64,000 nucleotides of DNA. It comes from Shouchella sp047238345 (GTDB lineage: Bacteria; Bacillota; Bacilli; Bacillales; Bacillaceae_D). Shown in pieces: positions 50,693-59,840 of this stretch. Under the pieces are notes generated by a model. That model had not been told where the DNA came from, ran no database searches, and saw only the letters and a list, made by a program, of their open reading frames with translations. Each line of letters begins with the position of its first letter. Positions within the stretch are counted from its first letter, which is position 1. The position numbers and the translations under genes are program-made. The stretch is from positions 3,410,001 to 3,474,000 of the forward strand of contig NZ_JBDFMQ010000001.1 in assembly GCF_047238345.1 (NCBI RefSeq). The letters are read 5' to 3'.

Positions 50693-51006
50693 TGGGCTAT
50701 ATTTTTTTAGGAACGGCGATACTTTTTTCTGTTATTGGTAACTTATTTATGAAGCTGTCTCGAGGATTTAAAGAAAAAGCAGCTACTGTTTTAGCCGTTC
50801 TTTCATATATTGTTGTGACTGTCGCTTTGACCTTCTCAATCCAATACATGGAAGTGGGCGTTGCTTATGCCGTTTGGTCTGGTACAACGATTCTCCTTGT
50901 GGCCTTAATCGGCATTTTATTTTTAAAAGAATCCCGAGGCTGGTTAAAATACGCATCCCTACTGTTGATTTCCCTTGGTGTAGTTCTACTTCAGATAGCA
51001 AATTAA
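50692..51006 (+). CDS. SMR protein, subunit 2, lacking the conserved Glu
   Basis: A 104-residue four-helix SMR partner starting at GTG 50692, one base overlapping the previous stop. The motif AVWSGTTILLVALIGILFL (about 61-79) is typical. In helix 1 the place of Glu14 is Ser (AILFSVIGNLFMKLS, Ser13), so only subunit 1 supplies the coupling Glu. That implies a functionally asymmetric heterodimer. It is terminated by a strong hairpin directly at its end. Confidence 0.87.
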   Translation: MGYIFLGTAILFSVIGNLFMKLSRGFKEKAATVLAVLSYIVVTVALTFSIQYMEVGVAYAVWSGTTILLVALIGILFLKESRGWLKYASLLLISLGVVLLQIAN

Positions 51007-51008
51007 AA

Positions 51009-51035
51009 AACGAAAGCGTCTCTCACGCTTTCGTT
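51009..51035. terminator. Bidirectional terminator
   Basis: AACGAAAGCGT / ACGCTTTCGTT, a perfect 11-bp stem with a 5-base loop, between the SMR operon (+) and the GNAT gene (-), overlapping the latter's last codons. Confidence 0.9.
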
Positions 51036-51508
51036 AACTCATTCCATGTATAAGTAAGCAGCACATTTCCTGTACCATACCCAGGCACTTCGGTTCGCTT
51101 TTTCAAGCTTGCTCCCATCTTCTCGTAAAATAATTTACTGTTATTTGCCTCTAAAACGGCAACAGAAGCTTCTTGATGATTGAGATCCATTAGGTCTTTA
51201 AACAAAGCCGCAAGTAGTGCTTTTCCTCCGCCTTTTCCTTGATAGTCTTTTAAAATATATAGCGTTAGCACGTTAGAAGTTGATTTCGTGGCACTGGCAA
51301 AACCGACAACGGCATCATCCTTTTCAAAGACATAAATAATTTGGTCACGGTCGTTTAAATGGCGCGTCCATAATGTCGTGCGATCTTCAATATTCATTCG
51401 TGCCAGAATTTCTTCCTTAACAATCCCCGTGTACGTGGTCAGCCATGCATGCACATGAACTGTGGCGATCCCTTGAGCATCTTCCAATCTTGCCAATCGA
51501 ATCATCAC
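51023..51508 (-). CDS. GNAT-family N-acetyltransferase
   Basis: 161 residues. The acetyl-CoA loop is LYILKDYQGKGGGKALLAAL (about 84-103), with YEKMGASLKKRTEV further on. The substrate is not predictable; family members acetylate small amines, amino acids, antibiotics or proteins. It is next to, and possibly co-transcribed after, the nucleotidyltransferase gene (69-base gap). Confidence 0.88.
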   Translation of the reverse strand: MMIRLARLEDAQGIATVHVHAWLTTYTGIVKEEILARMNIEDRTTLWTRHLNDRDQIIYVFEKDDAVVGFASATKSTSNVLTLYILKDYQGKGGGKALLAALFKDLMDLNHQEASVAVLEANNSKLFYEKMGASLKKRTEVPGYGTGNVLLTYTWNELTKA

Positions 51509-51577
51509 ATTCTCCCCCTTTAAACAACCTCTTAACCCATTCCACTTTATTGAAGGAGAATCCTGTTCACGATTTCA

Positions 51578-52285
51578 TTATTTTTTTCCAATTGAGAATC
51601 CAGCAAACATCGGTCCACCAGTATCTTCAAGTGCTTGCTCAACAAGTGCCACTACCTTTTTCGCATCTCCTGTTTGAAAAAAGTGCTGAAAGGAAAGAAA
51701 GAAAAATTCCGCATAATCAGAATCATATGCGTACAAACTTCGATAGAGCCATTTCGAGCGTCCCATCCATTGTTGATTCATTCGTAAAACAAATTCTCCT
51801 AGCTGTTCCATTAAATGATTTACGATAAACCATGTTTCCTCATGCAGCGTTGCCCCTCGTAAATCTTCCAGTGTATCTGTTAGAAAATAGCGTTTTTCCA
51901 CTTGGGTTCGCGTTGACCATAGTGGTGGGCCTTCCGTCAATATTGCCTGAGCCTCTGTTTTTATTTGTTGATAAAAGGGGCGATTTCTTTCAATAAGGAC
52001 ACGTCCTTCCGCAACCATTCGCGGCATAGAAGGAGTCCCGTTCTCTTGATCCGCTGTAAAAATGGCTTGAAAAGACGTAAGAGAGTGAACAAAAAGCTCA
52101 ACTGGCCATGTCCCCTCATAAAACGATTCTCGAAACGACGAATGTACGCTTTGATCAAACACAACAATGTCTAAATCAGATGTTGCGGTTTGTTCATTTC
52201 TTGACACACTGCCTGCAAGTAACGCAAGTTCACACGAAGGAAATCGATCAGCCACGATCGTTTTTGCACAATCATCTAAAGTCAT
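51578..52285 (-). CDS. Nucleotidyltransferase-domain protein
   Basis: A 235-residue protein with a KNTase/minimal nucleotidyltransferase core: LAGSVSRNEQTATSDLDIVV (about 23-42), i.e. GS...DxD. A helical C-terminal domain follows. Aminoglycoside nucleotidyltransferases and MNT-type proteins share this arrangement; no specific substrate can be claimed. Monocistronic or leading the GNAT gene. Confidence 0.8.
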   Translation of the reverse strand: MTLDDCAKTIVADRFPSCELALLAGSVSRNEQTATSDLDIVVFDQSVHSSFRESFYEGTWPVELFVHSLTSFQAIFTADQENGTPSMPRMVAEGRVLIERNRPFYQQIKTEAQAILTEGPPLWSTRTQVEKRYFLTDTLEDLRGATLHEETWFIVNHLMEQLGEFVLRMNQQWMGRSKWLYRSLYAYDSDYAEFFFLSFQHFFQTGDAKKVVALVEQALEDTGGPMFAGFSIGKK

Positions 52286-52340
52286 TTACACCCCACCTTT
52301 TATGATACCGTTTACATTAATATGTAGAAGAAACACGCCG

Positions 52341-52493
52341 TTACTTCGAGTGTTCTTTCTTATTTAATCCTTTTTCGATGAGCTGATAGACCGCTTTAGA
52401 AAAGGTCGATATATTCTGTTCGTTTTGATAGTTTTTTACCCTTCGAACAATTTCTTCAGGAAACTTGATTAATTTTGGTATGCGATTCAACAT
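52341..52493 (-). CDS. Ribbon-helix-helix (Arc/CopG-like) small protein, 50 residues
   Basis: ATG 52493, six bases after GGGGAG, is a better start than ATG 52499. The protein LNRIPKLIKFPEEIVRRVKN, then ISTFSKAVYQLIEKGLNKKE, has a beta-strand plus two helices as in ribbon-helix-helix DNA-binding proteins. In toxin-antitoxin operons such proteins are antitoxins, but no toxin ORF adjoins. It may be an orphan regulator. Confidence 0.6.
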   Translation of the reverse strand: MLNRIPKLIKFPEEIVRRVKNYQNEQNISTFSKAVYQLIEKGLNKKEHSK

Positions 52494-52499
52494 CTGCAT

Positions 52500-52773
52500 C
52501 TCCCCTGCATCCGATTCGCTCTAATATAGGAGATCATAGTGGTTTCCAAATTCATTGTCAATACTTGTTTTTTTCCTATCTCTCGGTGCGTATCTTATAA
52601 ATATGAAGGAACTTTTTTATTTTTTTTTGTAAATAAAAAAAGGTTTGACTTTCATGATTTAGAGGCGTAAGTTGTTGGCTAGAATCAAGACGTTTTTCTT
52701 TATTTATTACCGATGATGTGGCCACATCGCAAAGCATTGTTGCTCATGAAAGACATTCGAAGGGAAGAAAACC
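52500..52773 (+). promoter_or_regulatory. ktrAB upstream region
   Basis: A T/A-rich stretch (52611-52642) precedes a possible promoter TTGACT (52644-52649), a 17-base spacer and TAAGTT. A 14-bp perfect palindrome GATGTGGCCACATC lies at 52715-52728, in the untranslated leader. I looked for the c-di-AMP (ydaO) riboswitch found before ktrAB in some bacilli and did not find its conserved elements. Confidence 0.35.
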
Positions 52774-53442
52774 ATGCGACATGTAAGAAAATCATGTATC
52801 GTTGTTGGACTTGGAACGTTCGGAAGAAGTATCTGCGAAGAGCTCACTCGCCTTGGGCATGAGGTTCTAGCGGTCGACATGAATGTTCATAAAGTGGAGG
52901 ACGTTCGCGACATCGTTTCTCAAAGTGTATGTTTAGATGCAACAGAAGAACGTGATTTAAAAACACTAGGATTAAATCAGTTTGACATCGGTGTCGTTGC
53001 GATTGGCTCGAGTATCCAATCAAGCATTTTAGCCGCAGTCAACTTAAAGGAATTTGATGTGCCAACCGTTTGGGCAAAAGCAGAAACCCCACATCACCGA
53101 TTACTACTTGAACGGCTAAGCATCGATCACATTGTCTTACCTGAAGTGGATATGGGTGTGCGCATTGCTCAGAACATGGTCTCTTCCTCATTTGTAGACC
53201 GAATTGGGTTGTCTAATCAATATAGCATTGCAGAACTTGTGGCCGATCGACAAATTGCAAAAAAAACCATTGGTGAATTGGCATTAAAAAAACGCTATCA
53301 GCTTAACTTAGTCGCTTTGCAAACAAAAGATCACTTAAACGTTACACCTATGGTAGATGATCCTGTTTCTGAAGGGGATTTACTCATTGTTCTTGGTAGA
53401 GACGAAGATATCGCTCGTTTCCAAGAGGCGGAATTTGCGTGA
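52774..53442 (+). CDS. ktrA: KtrA-type potassium uptake regulatory subunit
   Basis: A 222-residue cytoplasmic RCK protein. The TrkA-N Rossmann domain has VVGLGTFGRSICEEL (about 10-24), the acidic VDMN after beta-2 and VVAIGSSIQSSILAA (about 74-88). A TrkA-C domain (about 140-220) follows, a c-di-AMP site in relatives. It forms an octameric ring that gates KtrB in response to ATP/ADP. Its stop overlaps the ktrB start by four bases. Confidence 0.93.
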   Translation: MRHVRKSCIVVGLGTFGRSICEELTRLGHEVLAVDMNVHKVEDVRDIVSQSVCLDATEERDLKTLGLNQFDIGVVAIGSSIQSSILAAVNLKEFDVPTVWAKAETPHHRLLLERLSIDHIVLPEVDMGVRIAQNMVSSSFVDRIGLSNQYSIAELVADRQIAKKTIGELALKKRYQLNLVALQTKDHLNVTPMVDDPVSEGDLLIVLGRDEDIARFQEAEFA

Positions 53443-54761
53443 AGCACGTACGTTTGATGAAAGTAAACCCACCTCAAGTGCTAGCGTTTGGTTTTCTCTT
53501 TGTCATTCTTATTGGTACAATTTTTCTTAAACTGCCAATTGCATCTGAAGGGTCGCTTTCATGGACAGATGCTTTTTTCACTGCTACATCTGCCACTACA
53601 GTAACCGGATTGGTTGTTGTTGATACTGGTACCTTCTTTACGACATTTGGTCAGGTTGTGCTTATGATTCTCATGCAAATAGGTGGCCTTGGCTTGATGA
53701 CATTTGCTGTTGTCATTGCGCTTCTTTTAGGAAAAAAAATTGGTCTCACAAGTCGACTACTTGTTCAAGAATCGTTTAATCAGCCTACCGTCGGTGGAAT
53801 GGTTTCCTTAGTGAAATTAATTGTCATCTTCACATTTACTATTGAAGCCATCGCGATGATGCTGCTTGCTATTCGCTGGGTACCTGAATATGGTTGGCAA
53901 GAGGGACTATTCGTTAGTGCATTTCACGCCATCTCAGCGTTTAACAACGCAGGTTTCTCCACATGGGGTGACAGTTTATCAGGGTATGTCGGCGATCCAC
54001 TTGTGAATCTCGTGATTACATGCTTATTTATCATTGGTGGAATTGGCTTTGTTGTGCTAGCGGACGTTTTGAAGCGTAAATCGTTTCGAAAATTGCAGCT
54101 CCACACAAAGCTTATGCTTGTTGGAACGCTTATTGTAAATAGCAGTGCGATGCTGGTCATCTTTTTGCTTGAGTATCACAACCCTGCAACCATCGGGTCA
54201 TTTTCGTTACCAGATAAACTATGGGCCTCGTACTTTCAAGCGGTCACACCACGAACTGCAGGTTTTAATTCCATTGATATTGGCTCAATGAGTGAAGGAA
54301 GCTTGTTGTTAATGGTTTTACTCATGTTTATAGGTGCAGGAAGTGCTTCAACCGGAAGTGGCATTAAATTAACCACGTTCATTGTCATTCTTATTGCGAT
54401 GTTTACGTATTTAAAAGGTAGAAAAGAAGCAGTAGCCTTTCAAGAAACCATTTCCGGCACGATTATTCATCGAGCGTTAGCCATTACAACAATAAGCGCA
54501 TTACTCGTTTTTGGCTGTGTCTTTATCCTGACGATTACTGAACAAACGCCGTTTTTAGCAACTCTATTTGAAGCGGTATCCGCTTTTGGTACGGTTGGCC
54601 TGTCGATGGGTATCACCGCAGACTTGAGTGAGTATGGCAAATGGATCATTATGGTGCTCATGTTCGCGGGGCGAATCGGTCCAGTCACCCTTGCTTTTGC
54701 CCTTGCAAAAACAGAAGCCTCATCCATACAATACCCAAAAGGGAACGTCATTACAGGATAA
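53439..54761 (+). CDS. ktrB: KtrB-type potassium/sodium-coupled transporter
   Basis: A 440-residue member of the Trk/Ktr/HKT superfamily. Four pore loops are visible: TSATTVTGLVVVDT (about 50-63), AISAFNNAGFSTWG (about 165-178), VTPRTAGFNSIDIG (about 269-282) and AVSAFGTVGLSMGI (about 382-395), each with the selectivity glycine. It imports K+, important for osmotic and alkaline pH homeostasis. It starts at GTG 53439, overlapping ktrA. Confidence 0.94.
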   Translation: MKHVRLMKVNPPQVLAFGFLFVILIGTIFLKLPIASEGSLSWTDAFFTATSATTVTGLVVVDTGTFFTTFGQVVLMILMQIGGLGLMTFAVVIALLLGKKIGLTSRLLVQESFNQPTVGGMVSLVKLIVIFTFTIEAIAMMLLAIRWVPEYGWQEGLFVSAFHAISAFNNAGFSTWGDSLSGYVGDPLVNLVITCLFIIGGIGFVVLADVLKRKSFRKLQLHTKLMLVGTLIVNSSAMLVIFLLEYHNPATIGSFSLPDKLWASYFQAVTPRTAGFNSIDIGSMSEGSLLLMVLLMFIGAGSASTGSGIKLTTFIVILIAMFTYLKGRKEAVAFQETISGTIIHRALAITTISALLVFGCVFILTITEQTPFLATLFEAVSAFGTVGLSMGITADLSEYGKWIIMVLMFAGRIGPVTLAFALAKTEASSIQYPKGNVITG

Positions 54762-54766
54762 GTAAA

Positions 54767-54801
54767 AAGGAGTAAAGCGTCCTATCTACGCTTTACTCCT
54801 T
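54767..54801. terminator. Bidirectional terminator
   Basis: AAGGAGTAAAGCG / CGCTTTACTCCTT, a perfect 13-bp stem with a 9-base loop, between ktrB (+) and the AI-2E-family gene (-). Confidence 0.92.
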
Positions 54802-55846
54802 ATATTTTACCCTTTATTCGAATCATCCCAGCCTCTTTAGCTGATGTAAATGCAATGACAAGTAACGGTCCAAGAAATAAACCCATTACACCCAATAAAC
54901 GAGCACCTAAGTACATGGAAATGAGCGTTAACAACGGCGACAAACCAATGTGTGTGCCCATCACTTTTGGCTCCACCGTTCTTCGAATAATAAGCAAAAC
55001 GGCTGCGAGAACGAGAAGCTGTATGCCTAAAGCCATCTGCCCCATAAACATTTGATAAATGGCCCACGGTGCTAGAATGACAATCGACCCGATTAACGGG
55101 ATGAAATCAATGACCCAAATAACCAGTGCCATCATCAGCGCAACCTCAGGCACAATAATAAATAAGCCAATTAACGATACGAGAAAAATAGGGATACTCA
55201 CAATAAATTGTGCTTTTAAAAAGCCAATCAGGACGCCAGAAAATCGTTGCAGCATATAATGAACTTTTTGCTTTGTTTCATTCGTTAAATAGTGGTAGAA
55301 CCCTGCTTGAATACGTGGTAGCTCTAATAAAAAAAGAAATAATGCGATAACAAAAACGAGAAATGAAATGAAGTAACCCGGTATGCTTGCCATAATACTT
55401 GTTGAAATACCAATGATATCAATTTGACTCACACTTGTACGTAAACTATCTAGTAAATGCGTTGTCTCACTGTTAATCGCGACAATCATCTCTTGTGGGA
55501 ATTGTTCCGATAAGGCCTCCAATGAAATTAACCAGTCATTCCACGCTTCATTAATGTTTGCGATATACGTCGGTAACCGCTCTAAAAATAACGTTCCTTG
55601 AGCAATTACAACGGTTATAAGAAGATATCCTACTCCAAGTAAAAGCACAAGGAACGTAGCAAATACAAGTAAAACAGCAATCATCCGATTCACCTTTACA
55701 TACTTTATACAGAGTCGGACAAAAGGAGCTAAACAAATTGCAGTAACAAACGCTACGATGAGAGGAAGAGAAACTGGTAGAATAAAATAACCCGCAACAA
55801 TGACGCCAATCGCACCAATTAAAAAGCCCATAGATCTCTTTGACAT
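54800..55846 (-). CDS. AI-2E-family (PerM/YtvI) transporter
   Basis: 348 residues from ATG 55846, preceded by AAAGG; ATG 55879/55882 upstream lack a ribosome site. Seven to eight membrane segments and the family end TIGLSPLLTLI-type element (HIGLSPLLTLISMYLGARLL, about 290-310) with GVMGLFLGPLLVIAF. Family members are diverse permeases; in bacilli some are linked to sodium(lithium)/proton antiport. Substrate not predictable. Confidence 0.85.
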   Translation of the reverse strand: MSKRSMGFLIGAIGVIVAGYFILPVSLPLIVAFVTAICLAPFVRLCIKYVKVNRMIAVLLVFATFLVLLLGVGYLLITVVIAQGTLFLERLPTYIANINEAWNDWLISLEALSEQFPQEMIVAINSETTHLLDSLRTSVSQIDIIGISTSIMASIPGYFISFLVFVIALFLFLLELPRIQAGFYHYLTNETKQKVHYMLQRFSGVLIGFLKAQFIVSIPIFLVSLIGLFIIVPEVALMMALVIWVIDFIPLIGSIVILAPWAIYQMFMGQMALGIQLLVLAAVLLIIRRTVEPKVMGTHIGLSPLLTLISMYLGARLLGVMGLFLGPLLVIAFTSAKEAGMIRIKGKI

Positions 55847-56088
55847 ATGTCGACGACCTTTCTTCTTAAATCTAGTCATCAAGGGGATGTTTACTTACTA
55901 GTATGATAAAAACCTAGAAAATATTAATAGAAAACAACTTGAGTCAATTTCATCATTCAAGGTAGATGTGAAAATAACTACTACTACATATTCAGATAGC
56001 AGCTGTTTTAATAGGAAAGACTTTCTAGCGAAGTAGTTTTTGCGGTAAACTTTAACTAAAACCTACTAACGATTGAGGTGAAAACAAC

Positions 56089-56265
56089 ATGTCTACACGA
56101 CGGATTTTTGTATTTGTTCCTACTGTGTTATTCATTGTCCTAAACCTTATGCACCTAATTGGCGTCTGGTCTGCTGCTCCCTTTATTCAAATTCTTTATT
56201 TCTTCATCATGATTACACTCATTTTTCAAGCTGGCATAATGATTGGCAGGCATACTGTAGATTAA
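56089..56265 (+). CDS. Small two-helix membrane protein, 58 residues
   Basis: ATG 56089 follows GAGGTGAAAACAAC. Two membrane segments (FVFVPTVLFIVLNLMHLIG and FIQILYFFIMITLIFQAGIM) flank a short loop; the C-terminus is MIGRHTVD. No family recognised. Confidence 0.62.
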   Translation: MSTRRIFVFVPTVLFIVLNLMHLIGVWSAAPFIQILYFFIMITLIFQAGIMIGRHTVD

Positions 56266-56407
56266 GAAGAGCGATTTTTATACCTTTAAGATAGGCTTCA
56301 TGGGAAGCTCTGCTTTTATTTTCACATCTCCGCTTTATTAAGGGCAATGGCCGTTGCCTCTTTCTTTCTATAGAGTAAACTATAGAAAGGAGGTGAATCG
56401 AACCCTC

Positions 56408-57055
56408 ATGCATACGTACCTAGCAATAGGGGATTCACTGACGACAGCGGAAGGATCTTCTAGCCAATCGGAAGACGATCAAGGCTTTGTACTTCCTTAT
56501 TTACGACATTTAAAGGCGGAATTAAGGGAGCCTTTCCAACTTAAAACGCTTGTTCAAAACATGGCAACGGCACGCCAGTTATACTGGTTTGCATCTAATT
56601 ATCAACATGAGCAAACCATTTATGACGCAACCGTTATCACGATTACAACAGGTAGGAATGATTTTCTTGATGCGTTTGAAATCGCCAAGCTCACCAAATC
56701 GGATCGGGCTCTATCACAAGCAGATACGCTCACGTACCAAGCATTAGAAGCATTGATTCGATATATTGTCGAAACGAAACAACACGCACGTCAGCCTTAT
56801 TTTATTCGAATTTTCAATCTATATAATCCGTATCCTGAAACTGATTTACTCGATGAAGTCATTCGTCGCTACAATAAGAAATTAATGACTTTAGAAACAT
56901 ACAAACAGGTCAAGATTATTAATGCCTATGATGCGTTTCAAAAGCACACAGACGCATTGCTTGCAACAGATCATGAGCAACCGAATGATGCCGGCTATCA
57001 AACGTTAGTAGCTGCATTAATTGGATCTGGCTTATCACCACTAAAAAAACCGTAA
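56408..57055 (+). CDS. GDSL/SGNH hydrolase-like protein lacking the catalytic His
   Basis: About 215 residues from ATG 56408; AGGAGGTG lies 13 bases upstream, slightly far, so a different start is possible. Block I AIGDSLTTAEG (Ser about 9) and block III TITTGRNDF (G, N) are intact. Block V is DHEQPNDAGY, where active family members have DxxHPNxxGY: the His position is Gln. The Asp remains. Either the neighbouring His serves or the protein is inactive. Cytoplasmic (no signal). Related to YpmR/LipC-type spore or lipid hydrolases. Confidence 0.78.
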   Translation: MHTYLAIGDSLTTAEGSSSQSEDDQGFVLPYLRHLKAELREPFQLKTLVQNMATARQLYWFASNYQHEQTIYDATVITITTGRNDFLDAFEIAKLTKSDRALSQADTLTYQALEALIRYIVETKQHARQPYFIRIFNLYNPYPETDLLDEVIRRYNKKLMTLETYKQVKIINAYDAFQKHTDALLATDHEQPNDAGYQTLVAALIGSGLSPLKKP

Positions 57056-57087
57056 AAGCAGCTGCATCATCACCTGCTCTTACGGTT
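57048..57087. terminator. Bidirectional terminator
   Basis: AACCGTAAAAGCAG / CTGCTCTTACGGTT, a 14-bp stem with one mismatch followed by CATTTTTT, between the GDSL-like (+) and BAAT-like (-) genes. Confidence 0.88.
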
Positions 57088-58333
57088 CATTTTTTAAATG
57101 TCTCTGAAAAAATTGCACGGTTCTTTTCCATGACACAATACTCGCTCTTGCCGTTTCTCTTCTTCTACCACCGTGAAACACTGTAGCAAAAATAGGGAGA
57201 TATGGAATTCCCATTTCGTGACCAGCTTCAGCAAAGAGCTGTTGGTGAATATGCGGATTGTGTTCCACATCGTTCATTTGTTCAGCTGAGAACATTCCAT
57301 CGTCTCTTCCAGCTAACAACAATGTCGGCTTATTTGTACGTTCAATCGGTATTTTGGCCTGAGGGTACGTGTGCAAATACTCGTAAAGGGCATCATACCA
57401 AATTTTAAAAGGGTTCTTCCCTTCAGAAAAAAGCTGTTTGCATAATAATGCTGCTTCAACTGGATTTTCTGGTGTTAAATAAGGGAGTGTTTGACCGTTG
57501 TATACCCATGCTGGTGGCAACCTTTTATCGGAAGACCATGGAACAATGCCTGCCATGGAATACCTCATCCCATTTAGCGCTACACACGCTGCAAGATCGT
57601 CTACATAAACACTGGACCAAAGCGCAAATTCGCCTCCACGGGAGGTTCCGTGTATACCGATCTTCTCGGTCGTTTCTGATCTCTGCTTTATCCATTTCAC
57701 TGCCTGATCCACGATAGAAAGATCGATCCCTTCAAGACGATCTGGTTTACCCTCTACACCAAAATAACCAATGGCAAATGTATGAAACCCTTCTGAAGCA
57801 AGGGCAGCGGCAACATATTCGTACACACCGCCCTCTGACCCTCCAACCACCATAATGGTTGGTTTGCTTATACCCTCTTCAAAAAAATACGTTCCGATCA
57901 GACCAGCATCATGAACCGGTAGTCGTTTGATCTGTTCTGGATACCACTGACGTCGGAGTTTGACCGAATCAAGTTTAACTCCTGCTTGAACTAACGTCAG
58001 CGTGTAACAGTGCGGGTCAACTTTGTTTGCATGTACGAGGGACGGCCCTATTGCTTCTGTGTCTTTTTTTCCCATTGACCAAAACAGACCCATTGAATCC
58101 GCTTCTGAATAGCTCCCTCTTAATGGCGCTACTTCAGCTGGTTGAATTTTCCCATTTTCGTCCGCTCGAAAAAGCGCATTGGCTTGAAGCGTATATGGAT
58201 TTCTCCCCTGTACTACTTGTCTTTCTAGCACAAGTTCATATAATTGACTTGCTTCCAATTCAACAACGCTCCACTGGATTTCTTCCGTCACAAGCGAAAC
58301 GGAATCACCTGCTTTAATGTGTATTTTCCCCAT
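57080..58333 (-). CDS. BAAT/acyl-CoA thioesterase-family alpha/beta hydrolase
   Basis: 417 residues from ATG 58333, seven bases after AGGAGG. An N-terminal beta-sandwich (Bile_Hydr_Trans-like, about 1-130) is followed by the BAAT_C hydrolase domain. Nucleophile Ser is in IGIHGTSRGGEFAL (about 226-239), Asp in LLAGRDDGMFS and His in EAGHEMGIPYLP. Ser rather than Cys makes it thioesterase-like rather than an amino acid N-acyltransferase. Bacterial members often hydrolyse acyl-CoA or confer antibiotic tolerance; substrate unknown. Confidence 0.85.
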   Translation of the reverse strand: MGKIHIKAGDSVSLVTEEIQWSVVELEASQLYELVLERQVVQGRNPYTLQANALFRADENGKIQPAEVAPLRGSYSEADSMGLFWSMGKKDTEAIGPSLVHANKVDPHCYTLTLVQAGVKLDSVKLRRQWYPEQIKRLPVHDAGLIGTYFFEEGISKPTIMVVGGSEGGVYEYVAAALASEGFHTFAIGYFGVEGKPDRLEGIDLSIVDQAVKWIKQRSETTEKIGIHGTSRGGEFALWSSVYVDDLAACVALNGMRYSMAGIVPWSSDKRLPPAWVYNGQTLPYLTPENPVEAALLCKQLFSEGKNPFKIWYDALYEYLHTYPQAKIPIERTNKPTLLLAGRDDGMFSAEQMNDVEHNPHIHQQLFAEAGHEMGIPYLPIFATVFHGGRRRETARASIVSWKRTVQFFQRHLKNEP

Positions 58334-58366
58334 GGTCATGCCTCCTGTTGTTCACACACAGCTTAC

Positions 58367-59545
58367 TTATTTCACTTTTATCTTCGTCCATGAAAAGAAA
58401 CAGAGCAATAGGAATAGCGCAGATAACCCATAAACAATTCTTATATCAAAAGCCTCCGCAACCACGCCAACGAGTAGCGCTCCAATCCCAAATGATAATG
58501 TGGAAAGTGAAGCTTGGACGGCATAGACATAAGGAAGCTTTTTGGCTTCAATATGCTGTTGGAGAATCGTATTTAGCCCAACACCTCTTACCTGTTCACA
58601 CATACCGATTCCGATAGACAAAACAAGAGCGACGACTGGAATCGTGTTCAATGTAAAAAATGCGGTAACAACCGCGCCTCCGGCAAATCCAATTTGCAGC
58701 AACCGCGACGTCTGTTTCTCGAGAATATGAGCTCGTTTATACAGAAAGAACCCGGTCACAATCAGACCAGTAAAGAAACTAGCATTGATCCATCCCCACC
58801 AAGCCTCAGATACTTGCAATACTTCTTCAACAAATAGGTAAACAGCAGCTGCCATCCATACTACACCAGCAACGGCATCGAGACTTGTCGTAAGCATGAC
58901 TTGTTTTAACCATTTTGTCTGCAGTACGACGTTCCATCCGATCATCATCGATTTTTTCCAATGAGATTCGTTCGTTTCATACAGACTTGGCACCTCATGT
59001 CGCATAAGCCAGAACGCCACTGTCGCAATCATAGAAAAACCAATTACAAAAAGCAACAAGCCTTCCGCACCTACAAAAACAAGCAGAATCCCTCCGATTG
59101 CCCAACACCCTACTCCAACAGTCTCAAAAATGACAGAAGCTGTACTATTCGCCTTAATTAGCTCCGTTTTTGCTACAATTCGTGGTAATAGCGACTGACT
59201 CGCCGGATCAGCGACTCCGTCTAATAATGCAATCATACTGATCACAAAAAAAACTGTTGCACCGGGCATAAAGAAGATCATTAGAAACAAGCAGATAAAC
59301 AGGATTCCTTTTAAGCCTTGTGCGAAAAAAAGGATACGAGGAAGTGAAAAGTAGGTAAACAACAAAGGGGCAAGTAAGCCAGATAAAAAGCGAGTAAAGG
59401 TAATAACAACTGGAACCATGCTCATCATAAAAGCAGATCCAGATTGTTCATAAATGATGTGCATCAACGCAACAATATACAGAACCATCACAGCACTGTT
59501 GTTGCCTTGACCGATCATTAAAAGGAAGAAAGATTTTGAGCCCAA
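58367..59545 (-). CDS. MFS transporter (DHA3-type)
   Basis: 392 residues, 10-12 membrane helices. The N-terminal half has ALLDGVADPASQSLLPRIVA (about 104-123), the pattern of DHA3/EntS-type drug or siderophore exporters (DxxxxPxxxxxxPxxV). It is 33 bases downstream-strand-wise of the start of the BAAT-like gene's upstream region and reads toward it, so the two are probably one transcript. Substrate unknown. Confidence 0.85.
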   Translation of the reverse strand: MGSKSFFLLMIGQGNNSAVMVLYIVALMHIIYEQSGSAFMMSMVPVVITFTRFLSGLLAPLLFTYFSLPRILFFAQGLKGILFICLFLMIFFMPGATVFFVISMIALLDGVADPASQSLLPRIVAKTELIKANSTASVIFETVGVGCWAIGGILLVFVGAEGLLLFVIGFSMIATVAFWLMRHEVPSLYETNESHWKKSMMIGWNVVLQTKWLKQVMLTTSLDAVAGVVWMAAAVYLFVEEVLQVSEAWWGWINASFFTGLIVTGFFLYKRAHILEKQTSRLLQIGFAGGAVVTAFFTLNTIPVVALVLSIGIGMCEQVRGVGLNTILQQHIEAKKLPYVYAVQASLSTLSFGIGALLVGVVAEAFDIRIVYGLSALFLLLCFFSWTKIKVK

Positions 59546-59840
59546 TGCGATTCACTCCTTCTCATTATTCAGTTTTATTTAGCTGATATGAGAAGGAAGG
59601 TTTACACCGCCATGATCGCTCCATTCGTTCGTAAAGTATGATTAGTTTAACACTTAATTCTGCAGGAACAAATATCTTTTTCAATCCTTTGTCTGATTTA
59701 TATGGAAAAAATTATTTTAAAAGAAGGGGGGAGAATTCTTGAAATTCCCTTCTATCCTATGTTAGAAATAAAGCAAATCATGTTTTCTTTATCTTAAATC
59801 CGGGAAAAAAATAAAAAGTGAGCTAAAAGGAGAGATATCC

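Noticed and set aside
52500..52773. ydaO/yuaA c-di-AMP riboswitch before ktrAB
   Set aside because: Expected from B. subtilis, but the conserved core segments are not recognisable and the leader is too short and AT-rich.
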